Shown here in pieces: positions 25,361 through 34,416 of a stretch of 64,000 nucleotides of DNA. Within the stretch, counting starts at the first letter, position 1. Each line of letters starts with the position of its first letter. Below the pieces are notes generated by a model that did no database searches, was not told the origin of the DNA, and saw nothing but the letters and a program-made list of their open reading frames with translations. The position numbers were made by a program, and so were the translations under genes. Source of the stretch: Bifidobacterium simiarum (GTDB lineage: Bacteria > Actinomycetota > Actinomycetes > Actinomycetales > Bifidobacteriaceae); the NCBI RefSeq assembly GCF_002802905.1, contig NZ_PEBK01000002.1:62001-126000 (forward strand), read 5' to 3'.

Positions 25361-25572
25361 AGTGCCGATCACTCCTTGATTCTCCGGCCACGCCGATTCC
25401 GGGTATACCGATTCCGGTCATGCCGATGGTTGCTCGTTCGCAGGCCACGGCCGCACGACGCCGCCACGCTGCACATCGAGGCACCAGTCTACCCCGCAGG
25501 CCGGTCGAGGCCCCGGGCTCGGACTGCCGATGGTCCCGGTATGGCCCTGATTTGCCTTTGGGAACTATCTGT

Positions 25573-25622
25573 CCCCCTCATCAGTCAGCCTACGGCTGCC
25601 AGCTTCCCCCCGAGGGGAAGCC
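25573..25622. repeat. REP-like double hairpin, family B
   Basis: CCCCTCATCAGTCAGCCTAC, a small hairpin and an AGCTTCCCCCC/GGGGAAGCC stem. With the tRNA-Lys terminator it is all that is seen in 25361-25688. Confidence 0.8.
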
Positions 25623-25652
25623 AAGTGTTGGGAAGGCACGATCGTCAGATAC

Positions 25653-25682
25653 GAAAAAGGCCTCATCCGAAGATGAGGCCTA
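25653..25682 (-). terminator. Terminator of tRNA-Lys
   Basis: On the minus strand TAGGCCTCATC-TTCGG-ATGAGGCC is followed by TTTTTCG, seven bases after the tRNA 3' end. Confidence 0.9.
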
Positions 25683-25688
25683 ACCCTG

Positions 25689-25762
25689 TGCCCCCTCAGG
25701 GACTCGAACCCTGGACACGCGGATTAAGAGTCCGCTGCTCTAACCAACTGAGCTAAAGGGGC
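25689..25762 (-). tRNA. tRNA-Lys (anticodon CTT)
   Basis: Complete cloverleaf: acceptor GCCCCTT/AGGGGGC (one T-G pair), anticodon stem GCGGA/TCCGC with loop CTCTTAA giving CTT, and T arm CAGGG-TTCGAGT-CCCTG. CCA is not encoded. Confidence 0.97.
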
Positions 25763-25798
25763 AATTTCTTGCCGCGGCGCTCGCCGCAACGAGAGATA

Positions 25799-25826
25799 AA
25801 TATACTCAGATTTAAGAGACATGCAA
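25799..25826 (-). promoter_or_regulatory. Promoter of tRNA-Lys
   Basis: On the minus strand TTGCAT (-35), 16 bases, TATATT (-10), about 36 bases upstream of the tRNA 5' end. Confidence 0.65.
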
Positions 25827-25864
25827 CTTACGGCGTGTCGCCTTTGTTTTCAAGGGTTTTCCAG

Positions 25865-26015
25865 TTCACTCTTTTTCAGGCTCCCGAAAGAGTGAATCAA
25901 ATGTTGTCCCCATTATCATGATTTCTTTCGAAATCATGGCGATAACCGCCTTGCCATGTTCGAAGATGTGCGATTCCAATTCACTCTTTTCCAAGGGCCC
26001 GCAAAGAGTGAATTA
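25865..26015. repeat. Three successive hairpins upstream of pepC
   Basis: Hairpin 1 has TTCACTCTTT / AAAGAGTGAA arms (25865-25896). The middle hairpin has CATGATTTC / GAAATCATG (25917-25938). Hairpin 3 has AATTCACTCTTT / AAAGAGTGAATT (25979-26015). The first and third are copies of one another, with the same polypurine/polypyrimidine edges. They fill the gap between the tRNA-Lys promoter and the pepC start. Confidence 0.7.
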
Positions 26016-26070
26016 GGACGCCCCGCACGGCGTAACCCGAACGTCATCGGGGCGGGGTATTGACATTCCC

Positions 26071-27561
26071 ATGAACGAAACGACCAATACCTCCGACATC
26101 GCGACTGCCAACGACCCCGCCGCCGAACTGACGGCGGAGCGCCTGAACGAATACTCCGCACGCTTCAACGCCGACCGCGCCAACATCATCGCCTCCACGG
26201 CGGCCACCGGCAACGGCGTGCTCAAGGCGGCCACCGACCAGCGCGGCCTGCGCCGACTCCCCCGCGAATTCTCCATCGAGCTCAAGCAGGGCTCCATCAC
26301 CTCGCAGCGCCGATCGGGACGCTGCTGGATGTTCGCCAGCCTCAACGTGCTGCGACAGGACGTGATCCGCCGCTGGAACCTCGACGACTTCGAATTCTCG
26401 GAAACCTACCTGTTCTTCTACGACAAGCTCGAGAAGTCGAACCACTACCTCGAGGAGGTGCTCGCCACGCTCGACGAGCCGACCGACTCGCGTCTGTTCC
26501 AGGCGATCAACGGCTATCCGGCCGACGACGGCGGCTGGTGGGCCATGTTCGCCGCACTCGCCGCGAAATACGGTCTCGTGCCGAAATCCGCATATCCGGA
26601 GAACGCGAATTCCAAGGATTCCGAGGCGTTCACCCAGTATCTCAACGCCAAGCTGCGCGAATTCGCGCTTGAGCTGCGTACGGCCCACGCCCATGGAGCC
26701 GACGTCGAAACGCTGCGCCGCCGCAAGACCGAGATGATGAACGACGTCTACCGCATCGTGGCCGTGGCACTCGGCGAGCCGCCGGCGACCTTCGACTGGG
26801 TGGTGCGCGGTAAGGACGATGACGACGAGGACAAGTCGGCGAAGACCGGCGACGACGGCAAGACCGGCGACAGCAAACCCGATAAAACCAACGACGGCTT
26901 CGGCGACAGCTTTGTTAGTGGCAAGCTCATCGTCGAGCACGACATCACCCCCATGGAGTTCTACGCCAAGTACGTGAAGCAGGACCTCGACCATTACGTC
27001 GGACTGGTCAATGCGCCGATGGCACGCACCCCGTTCGGCCGCCTGTATCGTCTGGCGCATGACGGCAACGTGGTCGGCGGTCAGCCGATCGAATTCGCGA
27101 ACGTGAGGCTCGACGTGTTCAAGAAGGCGATCATCGATCAGCTGCGCGGCGGGCGGCCGGTCTGGTTCGCCTGCGACTGCGACCAGTTCGCCCTGCGCGG
27201 CGAAGGCGTGTTCGACCGCACGTCCGTCCGCGTGGAGGACCTCTTTGGCATCGAATACACGATGGGCAAGGGCGATCGTCTGGAATACGACGTCAGCCCG
27301 TCGAACCACGCGATGACGCTGATCGGCGTGAATCTCGACGCCGACGGAAAGCCCGATCGCTGGAAGATCGAGAACAGCTGGGGCAAGGACGCGGGACGGG
27401 ACGGCTATTTCACGGCCACCGACGAATGGTTCGACGACTATGTGAACGAGGTGGCGATCCACGACGACGTGCTGGACGAGGCGACGAAGGCGATCTTCGC
27501 CACCGAACCGGTGATGGTGCAGCCGTGGGAGCCGATCTCTCGAGCCACGCGGTGCGCATAG
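26071..27561 (+). CDS. pepC: Aminopeptidase C (C1 cysteine peptidase, bleomycin hydrolase type)
   Basis: Cytoplasmic cysteine aminopeptidase trimming peptides; 496 residues against about 440-450 usual. The catalytic triad is visible: Cys85 in SGRCWMFA, the histidine in SNHAMTLIGV and the asparagine in IENSWGKDAG. The extra length is mostly a 30-residue Asp/Lys/Gly insert (about 249-280, KDDDDEDKSAKTGDDGKTGD) and the N-terminal Asn/Thr tail. The C-terminal tail that normally lies in the active-site cleft and sets aminopeptidase specificity ends ATRCA here. Single gene on the plus strand. ATG at 26071 follows a weak ribosome context. It may be controlled through the hairpins upstream. Confidence 0.93.
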   Translation: MNETTNTSDIATANDPAAELTAERLNEYSARFNADRANIIASTAATGNGVLKAATDQRGLRRLPREFSIELKQGSITSQRRSGRCWMFASLNVLRQDVIRRWNLDDFEFSETYLFFYDKLEKSNHYLEEVLATLDEPTDSRLFQAINGYPADDGGWWAMFAALAAKYGLVPKSAYPENANSKDSEAFTQYLNAKLREFALELRTAHAHGADVETLRRRKTEMMNDVYRIVAVALGEPPATFDWVVRGKDDDDEDKSAKTGDDGKTGDSKPDKTNDGFGDSFVSGKLIVEHDITPMEFYAKYVKQDLDHYVGLVNAPMARTPFGRLYRLAHDGNVVGGQPIEFANVRLDVFKKAIIDQLRGGRPVWFACDCDQFALRGEGVFDRTSVRVEDLFGIEYTMGKGDRLEYDVSPSNHAMTLIGVNLDADGKPDRWKIENSWGKDAGRDGYFTATDEWFDDYVNEVAIHDDVLDEATKAIFATEPVMVQPWEPISRATRCA

Positions 27562-27588
27562 GCGCGTAGAGATAACAACAACGACAAC

Positions 27589-27619
27589 GCCGGCGGTCCC
27601 TTCGAAAAGGACCGCCGGC
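27589..27619. terminator. Hairpin between convergent pepC and fhs
   Basis: GCCGGCGGTCC / GGACCGCCGGC, 11-base perfect arms with a nine-base loop. On the minus strand it is followed by a T/G-rich tail, on the plus strand not, so it suits fhs termination better. Three TCTGTGATCAC direct repeats follow at 27628-27676. Confidence 0.6.
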
Positions 27620-27719
27620 GTATCGTCACAAGTCTGTGATCACACCATCGTCTGTGATCACAAGTCTGTGATCACCCGGATTACACGGTGATGCCCATGC
27701 CGGTCAATCAGACGATCAA

Positions 27720-29237
27720 TCAGACGATCTTCGGCATCGGGGTGGTGAGCGACTTGGTCAGGTTCACCTGAGCGATGCCGGAGCCGGCACGCACCTCCAC
27801 CTTCTTCAGGGTCACGGTACGCTCGTCGGCCGCGGCGGTATCGTCGTCGGTCATGGTGGCCGGGGACTTCACCGCGCACACGGCGAAATCGTTGAGATCG
27901 CGGCCCACGCCGGCGACGAGTTCGCGGGCCTCGGCCAGCGACTCCTCGAAGCCGGGCTTGAACACCACGCGCTCGGCCGGCACACCGTAGGCGTTCGCGG
28001 CGATCCAGCGCACGGTGTCGACGATGTCCTCGCCCTTGCGGCCTTCCGGGGTGGCGGGCACGCCGACCGCCTCAAGCGCGGTGACGAAGCCGTCGATCTG
28101 ATCGACCAGACCATCGCCGCCGTCACGGAACAGGTTGCCGATGATCGGATCGCGGAAGCCCAGCTCGGCGGCGGTTTCGCGCAGGGCCGGAACCTGATCA
28201 TCCTCGCCCTCCCACAGGTTGACCAGCGGGAAGGTGGGGATGCCGAGCTTCTCCAGACGGTTCACGTGGAACGGGTAGCGCCACTGGCGGGACGGATCGT
28301 CGCGCCAAGTGGTGGCGCGGGTCACGACCAGCGCGGCGGACGGCCACTGGGCGCCGTACTCACGGGACGCGATGTCAAGCCACTTCTGGGCGCCGGCATC
28401 GGCACCGTAGCCGGCCTCGACCACCACGACGTCATGCAGCGCGCAGGCCAGCTCCACGCCGACCAGCGTCGGGATGCCGACGGACACGTTGGCGAACGGG
28501 CCGCCGTGCACGTACACGGGCGTGCCCTTGGAGGTCTCGGTGAGGGCGGGCTTGACGGCGTCGGCCAGAATGTTGGTGATGCGCCACAGGTCGGTCAGCT
28601 CGCCGAAGGTGACGGGCTTGCCCTCAAGCGTGCCGGCGATCATCGCGGCCACGCGCTCGCCGATCTCGTCCATGGAGCGGGAGAGCACCACGATCTGCAT
28701 GAGCTCGCAAGTGGGGGTGAGCACCATCTTCTCGGCCACGTTGCCCTTGCCGTAGTCCACGGCGATGGAGCGCAGCGAGCGGGACGGCACTTCGGAGACG
28801 CGGGGCACAAGCACGGTGTCGAGCTTGCCCTCGTCCACGGCCTTCTCGGCGAAGGAGACGAGCAGGTTCTGGGCGGCTTCGATCGCGCCCATCTCGCCGC
28901 ACAGACCCCAGTCGATCAGCTCCGGGTGGGTCAGGGAGGCCTTGCCGCCGCCGGAGGCACCGCCCTTGGAACCGGCCGCGGTGATGCCCATGCTCGGCTG
29001 GCGCAGCACGGCGGTGGCGTCGATGCCGCGCTTGCGCAGCGCGTCGATCAGCGCGATGGTGGTGGTGGTCTTGCCTTCGCCGCGGCTCGCCTTGAGCGGG
29101 GTGTCGGCGGTGACGAGCACCACCTTGCCGTGCTTGCGCGGCGCATCCGGGTTCTTCTTCAGGTAATCCAGGTACCCGAACGCGTCGATCTTCTTCACCA
29201 GACCGTACTGGCTGGTGAAATCGGCCACAGTAGCCAT
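27720..29237 (-). CDS. fhs: Formate--tetrahydrofolate ligase
   Basis: ATP-dependent synthesis of 10-formyltetrahydrofolate, feeding purine and one-carbon metabolism in an organism that makes formate from pyruvate. 505 residues, about 50 shorter than the usual 555-residue enzyme. Conserved: KVVLVTADTPLKASRGEGKTTTTIALIDALRKRG (phosphate-binding loop EGKTTTT), LRQPSMGITAAGSKGGASGGG, and HGGPFANVSVGIPTLVG. ATG at 29237 with AGGAGA five bases upstream. The shortening looks like internal loops and C-terminus rather than damage, as no motif is missing. Monocistronic, convergent with pepC. Confidence 0.95.
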   Translation of the reverse strand: MATVADFTSQYGLVKKIDAFGYLDYLKKNPDAPRKHGKVVLVTADTPLKASRGEGKTTTTIALIDALRKRGIDATAVLRQPSMGITAAGSKGGASGGGKASLTHPELIDWGLCGEMGAIEAAQNLLVSFAEKAVDEGKLDTVLVPRVSEVPSRSLRSIAVDYGKGNVAEKMVLTPTCELMQIVVLSRSMDEIGERVAAMIAGTLEGKPVTFGELTDLWRITNILADAVKPALTETSKGTPVYVHGGPFANVSVGIPTLVGVELACALHDVVVVEAGYGADAGAQKWLDIASREYGAQWPSAALVVTRATTWRDDPSRQWRYPFHVNRLEKLGIPTFPLVNLWEGEDDQVPALRETAAELGFRDPIIGNLFRDGGDGLVDQIDGFVTALEAVGVPATPEGRKGEDIVDTVRWIAANAYGVPAERVVFKPGFEESLAEARELVAGVGRDLNDFAVCAVKSPATMTDDDTAAADERTVTLKKVEVRAGSGIAQVNLTKSLTTPMPKIV

Positions 29238-29339
29238 ACGTTTCTCCTATTCGTCTTGTCTTGTCGCTTGATTATCGCTGGTATCGCCTGAGCAAAGCCG
29301 CAGCTCTCCGACACCCCAAGCCTACCGCCCGGCATTCCC

Positions 29340-29665
29340 GGAGAGCCGGAGGATTCCAGCTTTCGCCGGCAGGGGCGTCAGGCGGAACCGTCAGGCTTCA
29401 CGTCCGATTGGGGTGGCTGGAGCGTCGAGAAGGATTCGACCACCCCCAGTCCGCGTCCGCGGACAGCCCCCGCCAGCGGGGGCGGGTCATGTTGGCGCCC
29501 CAGTAGCGGTTACGAGCAATCGTAGCCCCCGCCAGCGGGGGCGGGGTTGGGGACGTAACCCATTACCGTATAGCACCCTTGGACCGCCCCAGCCGGCCGG
29601 GGCGGGAAAGACGCCGCTCCCGCTGGCGGGAGCTGTCAGACGGAGTCTGACTGAGGGTGGTCGAG
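29340..29665. repeat. Cluster of REP-like family C elements
   Basis: Copies or partial copies at 29355-29402 (degenerate), 29435-29486, 29525-29546, 29586-29604 and 29612-29665. The last is complete, with CGCTCCCGCTGGCGGGAG, then CTGTCAGACGGAGTCTGACT and GAGGGTGGTCGA. They fill the 457-base gap 29238-29694, in which I see no gene. Confidence 0.8.
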
Positions 29666-29694
29666 TCCGCTCCCGGCTGCCGACCGGCTGCCGG

Positions 29695-31290
29695 CTAGTT
29701 GTCGGAGAGGTGGAAGTCGTTGCGCATGTGCATGCTGGCCTCGTACAGCACGTCGCTCAGCAGCGCGTCGGTCTCCGCCTTGAGCTGGTCGGCCATGGTC
29801 TGATTGGCGGCGGCGAGGATCTCCCGCACCTCGGGGTTGCGGGTGGCGGCGATGATCGCGTCGGCGTCGCGCACTTCGGCGGCGGCCTCCTCCTCATCGG
29901 CGAGATCGTCGAGGTCCACGGGGTTCTCGTCCAGTCGGGCGACCTGCTCGTCGGCGGCGGCGATCATCCGGTGGCCGAGCCCGCCGGTCTTCTCCTGATA
30001 CCGGTCGATCAGCGACGAGGTGGCGGCGAAGTTCGCGTCGGCGAGCGCGCCGATGAGTCGGTTGGCCCAGTAGAAGTTGCCGGAGTCGACGTGATCGGTG
30101 GTGTCGGCCAGATAGGCGGGGGTGACATCCACGTTCGCGTAGAACGGCACGAGGGTGTTGAACGGGTTGGATCCGTAGGCCATCCACTGGATGGCACGGC
30201 AGGATTCGGTGCGGTAGGGGCGGATCTGCATGACGGCGAGCTGGCTCTGGCGGTTGATGCCGATGGGGCGCAGGCTGCCGCGGGTGTGATCGTCGCCGAG
30301 CGTGCCGTACGGATCGTAGGGCGTGCCCTGGTAGTGCGAGCTGAGCACGTACTTCACGTCCTCGATGGTGATCTTACGCTCGGGCTGGCGGGCCCACGGG
30401 ATGTCGTCGCTGTCGGGGCGGTGGGCGGCGTCGGGGCCGTCCCACACCTCGTCGTACGGGTTGAGGAAGCGCTGCATGAACCATGCGCGCGGGGTGTTGT
30501 AGACGTGGTCGCGGTCGGAGTGGGAGCCGAAGGCGTCACGCGGGTTGAAGGGGCTGACGTCCTCGACGGCGAGGTCGAGGTGGTTGGCGGCGATGAACTC
30601 GTCAAGGTCGGCGGAGCACATGTGGTCGGTCTGGTCGCCGAGGGCGTCGTCGAGGTCGAATTCGTCGATGCCCAGCTGGTTGGGCATGGTCACGTAGGCG
30701 TCGTCGGGCACGCGCTTGGCGATCCAGTGGTGGCCGCCGACGGTTTCGAGCCACCAGATCTCGTTGACGTCGGAGAAGGCGATGCCGTTCATTTCGTAGG
30801 TGCCGTACTGTTCGAGCAGGGCGCCGAGACGCTGCACGCCTTCGCGGGCGGAGCGGATGTAGGGCAGCACGATGGTGAGGAGATCCTCTTCGCCGATGCC
30901 GCCGGGCACTTCGGGCTCGTAGCCGGGTTCGCCTTCGGTGCCGCGGGCGGGGACGAGTTCGACGAACGGGTCGGCGCCGAGCACGCGCTCGTTGGTGGTG
31001 AGGGTTTCGGTGGCGCTCATGGCCACGTTGGCCTCGTTGACGCCGGCCTCACCCCAGATGCCTTCCTTGAGGTTCGCGTTGGGCACGGAGGTGTACTGCA
31101 TGGGGTCGTCGGGCAGGTCGATTTCGACGTGGCTGAGGACCGAGCGATACTTGCGCGGCTGGTCCTCGGGCTTGACGACGATGAACCGCTTCGGGGTGAA
31201 TTCTCCCTGCTGGGAGTCCTCGTTGCGGGCGATGATGGTGGATCCGTCATAGCTGGCGTTCTTGCCGACCAGAATGGTGGTGCACGACAT
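29695..31290 (-). CDS. C69-family dipeptidase (PepD type)
   Basis: N-terminal-nucleophile dipeptidase, 531 residues. The enzyme starts [20 protein letters not shown]. Cysteine 3 is the expected nucleophile once the first residues are removed, and the NEDSQQG block that follows is typical of lactobacillar PepDA. The conserved [27 protein letters not shown] and [13 protein letters not shown] are present. Late residues are acidic and helical. AAAGGAG lies about 13 bases before the ATG at 31290, a long but usable spacing. The open frame upstream of 31290 crosses family B and C repeats and is not coding. No signal peptide, so it acts on imported dipeptides. Flanked on both sides by REP clusters. 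Confidence 0.93.
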   Translation of the reverse strand: MSCTTILVGKNASYDGSTIIARNEDSQQGEFTPKRFIVVKPEDQPRKYRSVLSHVEIDLPDDPMQYTSVPNANLKEGIWGEAGVNEANVAMSATETLTTNERVLGADPFVELVPARGTEGEPGYEPEVPGGIGEEDLLTIVLPYIRSAREGVQRLGALLEQYGTYEMNGIAFSDVNEIWWLETVGGHHWIAKRVPDDAYVTMPNQLGIDEFDLDDALGDQTDHMCSADLDEFIAANHLDLAVEDVSPFNPRDAFGSHSDRDHVYNTPRAWFMQRFLNPYDEVWDGPDAAHRPDSDDIPWARQPERKITIEDVKYVLSSHYQGTPYDPYGTLGDDHTRGSLRPIGINRQSQLAVMQIRPYRTESCRAIQWMAYGSNPFNTLVPFYANVDVTPAYLADTTDHVDSGNFYWANRLIGALADANFAATSSLIDRYQEKTGGLGHRMIAAADEQVARLDENPVDLDDLADEEEAAAEVRDADAIIAATRNPEVREILAAANQTMADQLKAETDALLSDVLYEASMHMRNDFHLSDN

Positions 31291-31380
31291 GACTGTGGGT
31301 TTGCTCCTTTTTTCTATCAATGTCATCGACAACGTTATGCCGCTTTGAATATATCCATCGGCATGCCTCAGCCGAGGGAA

Positions 31381-31561
31381 GATTCGACCACCCCCAGTCT
31401 CGGCATCCGCCGAGCCAGCCCCCGCCGGCGGGGGCCACACGAACCCCGCTCCCGACCTACGGACTGTCGATGCTGGGCCGATTCCCCGCCAGCGGTGGCC
31501 ATCATATAAGCCCCGCTCCCGCCGGCGGGAGCTGTCAGACGGAAGCCTGACTGAGGGTGGT
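31381..31561. repeat. REP-like family C elements
   Basis: Copies at 31381-31436 (CCACCCCCAGTCTCGGCATC orientation) and 31513-31561 (opposite orientation), with a partial CCCCGCCAGCGG between. Nothing else is seen in the gap 31291-31667 besides the family B copy next to it. Confidence 0.8.
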
Positions 31562-31606
31562 TGGCGTACGGAAGAGGTGGCCGGAGAAGCTTCGTTCGGG
31601 TTCGGC

Positions 31607-31653
31607 ACCTCATCAATCAGCCTGCGGCTGACAGCTTCCCCTCAAAGGGAAGC
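31607..31653. repeat. REP-like double hairpin, family B
   Basis: ACCTCATCAATCAGCCTGC, a small hairpin, then AGCTTCCCCTC/AAGGGAAGCC. Families B and C lie side by side here. Confidence 0.75.
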
Positions 31654-31667
31654 CAAGAATGCCAGTC

Positions 31668-32228
31668 TCACGCCTTGCCGGTGAGGAAGATGGCGTCCTG
31701 ATCGGCGGGGTCGCCGTTGGCGGCGGCGTCGCGCAGCGCGTGGATCATCTCGTTCATCCAGAACCCGCCGGCGAGGCCCTTGAGCGGCTGCTTCGTGGCG
31801 TAGACGTGCAGATAGTAGTCGTGGTCCTTGTCCGGCGGCTGCGGGCCGTTGTATCGCATGGTCGCGGCCGGGTCGGTGCCGCCGACGAAGCGGGAGGCCT
31901 GCGAGGTGCGGCCCTGCAGCGCCTCGGGGACCATGGCGACCATCTGCCGGGAGAAGTCCGGCGGGATCTGCAGGGCGTGCGAGTCGTTGAAGTCGTACAT
32001 CAGCGCGGCGATCGGCAGGTTGGCGACCGTCCAGTGGATCCATTCGAATCCGCAGACGGGGATGGAGTCGGGGTCGGTGAACGTCCAGTGCAGGTACTGG
32101 GCTTCGGGGTTCACGTCGTCGACGTAGAACGGGAAGGAGACGACGGGCACGCCGGCGTTGATGTACTCCGGGTCGGCGGCCTTGGCGAACACATCGGGTA
32201 TCACGGTGAAATCGGCAGAAATCTTCAT
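31668..32228 (-). CDS. YbhB/YbcL family protein (PEBP, Raf-kinase-inhibitor-like)
   Basis: Phosphatidylethanolamine-binding-protein fold, 186 residues. Family features are the N-terminal VVSFPFYVDDVNPEAQYLHWTFTDPDSIP, then EWIHWTVANLP and, later, RYNGPQPPDKDHDYYLHVYATKQPL, which matches the Y-GP-PP-G-H-Y anion-binding signature of bacterial members. ATG at 32228 gives MKISADFTVIP; no strong ribosome site, and an ATG four codons earlier (MLGLMK) is possible. Soluble, no signal. Bacterial members have no settled biochemical role. Monocistronic. Confidence 0.85.
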   Translation of the reverse strand: MKISADFTVIPDVFAKAADPEYINAGVPVVSFPFYVDDVNPEAQYLHWTFTDPDSIPVCGFEWIHWTVANLPIAALMYDFNDSHALQIPPDFSRQMVAMVPEALQGRTSQASRFVGGTDPAATMRYNGPQPPDKDHDYYLHVYATKQPLKGLAGGFWMNEMIHALRDAAANGDPADQDAIFLTGKA

Positions 32229-32289
32229 AAGGCCCAGCATAGAGCACCAGCCCGCGCACTCAGATGAACGCACGCCGAATTGACCATGC

Positions 32290-32382
32290 CTGTTTTGTGG
32301 TTTTCTCGCCCGGAAACTCCCGCCGAATCCACCATATAGCCCATAAATCAGCGGTTACGGTCCCGGGAAAACCACAAAACAG
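32290..32382. repeat. Long inverted repeat between holB and the PEBP gene
   Basis: Arms CTGTTTTGTGGTTTTC and GAAAACCACAAAACAG (16 bases, perfect) around a 61-base loop, with a further short CCCGG/CCGGG pair inside. No gene and no T-run at its end on either strand. Confidence 0.75.
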
Positions 32383-32409
32383 ACGGGCCCGACTCAAGAC
32401 GACCCCGAT

Positions 32410-33552
32410 TTAGGCGATTAGCGAGCAGAACAGGGCTTCGAATACGAGCAGCGGATTGCCGTTGCCCATCAGCCGACGTCGGGCCAGATTCACCTGATCG
32501 AGCCGCCAGACCGCGGCCTCGCGGCTCAGCCTCGAGGCCAGATCGGCGATGGCGGTACGGTTCTCCTTGTTGACCAGCCCCACCGCGTCCTCGGCGTTGT
32601 TCTGCAATACGGTGACGTCCCGATAGATGCTGGCGATGGAGTTGAGGGCCCGGTCGAGCACGTCACGGCTGCGTCGGGTGGCCCGCCGACGCACGTCGTC
32701 CTTCTTGCCGATCGCATTGTAGGCTCCACGGATCTTGGTGGGGATGCGCTCCTCGGGGTCGAGTCCGTTGATCCGGCGGAATTCGGCCTGTTCGCGCTTC
32801 ACATCCCGGTTGGTCTCCTCCTCGGCCTGGGCCTTGGCGTCGCCGATCAGCTGGTCGGCGAGCAGCACCGCGTCGGAGGCCCTGCCGAGGTTCAGCACGC
32901 CGACGACGAGCGTGTCGCGGTCGGTCATCACCCGCTCGTTGGTCGCGTACAGCTTCGCGATGCCGATATGGCCTTCGGCGAGACGCGCGGCCCGGGCGGC
33001 GATGTGCCGGTCCGCGCCGGTCTCGGTCTCCAGAAACCGGGCCACGGCCTGATCGCCAGGCACGGCGAGGTTCACCATGCGGGTACGCGAACGGATCGTG
33101 GGCAGCACGTCCTGCGCGCTGGGGGCGCACAGCAGCCAGATCGTATGCTCGGCCGGCTCCTCGATGTCCTTGAGCAGCACGTTGGTGGTGCGCTCCATCA
33201 TGCGGTCGAAGTCCTCGATGATGATGATCCGCCACGGCGCGGTGCCGGGCATCTGCTCGGATTTTTCGACCAGATCGCGCACCTCGGCGATGCCGATGGT
33301 CACCTTGTTGGTGGCGAGCACGCTGACGTCGGGATGCGACCCGGCGAGCACCTGCCGGCAGGTCTTGCATTCGCCGCATCCGTGGTTCGGACATTCGAGC
33401 GCGGCGGCGAACGCGCGGGCCAGATTCGACCGCCCTGATCCGGGAGGCCCGCAGATCAGCCAGGACTGGGCGATTTCGGCGGGCGACTCGACGATGCGGG
33501 ACAGCAGTTCGACGGTCGGCTTCTGGCCGACGATGGAGTCCCAGACGCTCAT
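32410..33552 (-). CDS. holB: DNA polymerase III subunit delta'
   Basis: Clamp-loader subunit of the replicative polymerase, 380 residues. The zinc-binding cysteines are Cys54, 59, 62 and 65 ([13 protein letters not shown]). The P-loop is GPPGSGRS with arginine in place of the Walker lysine, which fits delta' not binding ATP. SRC-like sensor: [11 protein letters not shown] (normal S-R-C is S-R-T). The C-terminal collar is longer than in E. coli. ATG at 33552 with GGGGGAG five bases upstream; it overlaps the tmk stop by four bases (ATGA). tmk, holB and probably topA form one block. Confidence 0.93.
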   Translation of the reverse strand: MSVWDSIVGQKPTVELLSRIVESPAEIAQSWLICGPPGSGRSNLARAFAAALECPNHGCGECKTCRQVLAGSHPDVSVLATNKVTIGIAEVRDLVEKSEQMPGTAPWRIIIIEDFDRMMERTTNVLLKDIEEPAEHTIWLLCAPSAQDVLPTIRSRTRMVNLAVPGDQAVARFLETETGADRHIAARAARLAEGHIGIAKLYATNERVMTDRDTLVVGVLNLGRASDAVLLADQLIGDAKAQAEEETNRDVKREQAEFRRINGLDPEERIPTKIRGAYNAIGKKDDVRRRATRRSRDVLDRALNSIASIYRDVTVLQNNAEDAVGLVNKENRTAIADLASRLSREAAVWRLDQVNLARRRLMGNGNPLLVFEALFCSLIA

Positions 33553-34262
33553 CGGGACTCCCCCGAAGACTTCCCGACCGGCTCTTCCGTAGCCTTCACA
33601 GATTCGGCCGACGTCTCCCCCGCCGAGCCGTCGATCAGCCCGTCGATCAGCCGGTCGATGTCCTCGCGGATCCGCTCCCACACGGTTTCCACGGTCTGCG
33701 CGGCGTCGATCACCCGGAATCGGTCCGGCTCGTCGGCGGCGAGATCGAGGAACGCCCGCCGCGTACGGTTCTGGAAATCATCGCCGGCGGATTCCATGCG
33801 ATCCTCGTCGTGCTGGAGTCGGGCGTGCGACGCGGCCGGATCCATATCGAGCAGATACGTGCGCGCGGGCAGCAGACCGTTCGTGGCCCACATGCTCAGA
33901 TCGCGGATCTCCTTGGCCGTCAGCTCCCGGCCGCCGGCCTGATACGCCAATGAGGAGTCGAGATACCGGTCGGTGATGACGACCTCGCCCCGGGCCAATG
34001 CCGGTCGGATGGTTTCGGCCACATGCTGGGCACGGTCGGCCGCGAAGATCAACGCTTCGGCGCGCGGCGCGATGTCGGCGGCGTCCTCGGCCACGTTCCG
34101 CAGCAACAGTCGGCGCAGGGTGGCGCCCAACGGCGTGCCGCCCGGTTCGCGCGTGACCAGCACGGTCCGGCCGCGCGACTCGAGATACTGCCGCAGCCGC
34201 TCCACCTGCGTGGTCTTGCCGACGCCGTCGACGCCTTCGAACGAAACAAACAATCCAGCCAT
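33549..34262 (-). CDS. tmk: Thymidylate kinase
   Basis: Phosphorylates dTMP to dTDP. 237 residues, slightly long because of a 25-residue acidic C-terminal tail (about 213-237). P-loop [12 protein letters not shown] (residues 8-19), DRX motif [19 protein letters not shown] and the LID-like [24 protein letters not shown] are present. Start ATG at 34262. Ribosome context GAGG is only two bases away, so another start is not excluded, but residues before it do not match the family. Followed directly by holB with a four-base overlap. Confidence 0.93.
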   Translation of the reverse strand: MAGLFVSFEGVDGVGKTTQVERLRQYLESRGRTVLVTREPGGTPLGATLRRLLLRNVAEDAADIAPRAEALIFAADRAQHVAETIRPALARGEVVITDRYLDSSLAYQAGGRELTAKEIRDLSMWATNGLLPARTYLLDMDPAASHARLQHDEDRMESAGDDFQNRTRRAFLDLAADEPDRFRVIDAAQTVETVWERIREDIDRLIDGLIDGSAGETSAESVKATEEPVGKSSGESR

Positions 34263-34326
34263 GGCCTCTACCGTATCGGCCCGCCCCAACTTTCTCGGGG
34301 ATGCTCGTACGGAACACGGAACACCA

Positions 34327-34392
34327 GTTCTTGGCAAATCCAAGCTTGAAGGAGCCGTTTTCGGCCTGTTCAAGCTTGGATTTGCCAAGAAC
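34327..34392. repeat. Perfect 24-base inverted repeat (copy 1 of a dispersed element)
   Basis: Arms 34327-34350 and 34369-34392, each with the core TTGGCAAATCCAAGCTTGAA, around an 18-base loop containing CCGTTTTCGG. A related copy is at 61853-61918. Lies between topA (3' side) and tmk (5' side); no T-run follows on either strand. Confidence 0.85.
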
Positions 34393-34416
34393 CGATCGTC
34401 ACACGACTGGATTCGA

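Noticed and set aside
22790-25756. Very long plus-strand open frame (988 codons)
   Set aside because: Antisense to ddl and gpsA; high GC makes long antisense frames common, and composition is His/Gly/Val-rich as in other shadows.
27628-27676. TGTGATCACA repeats that resemble a CRP site
   Set aside because: The spacing is TGTGA directly next to TCACA, without the six-base centre of CRP sites, and it lies between convergent 3' ends.
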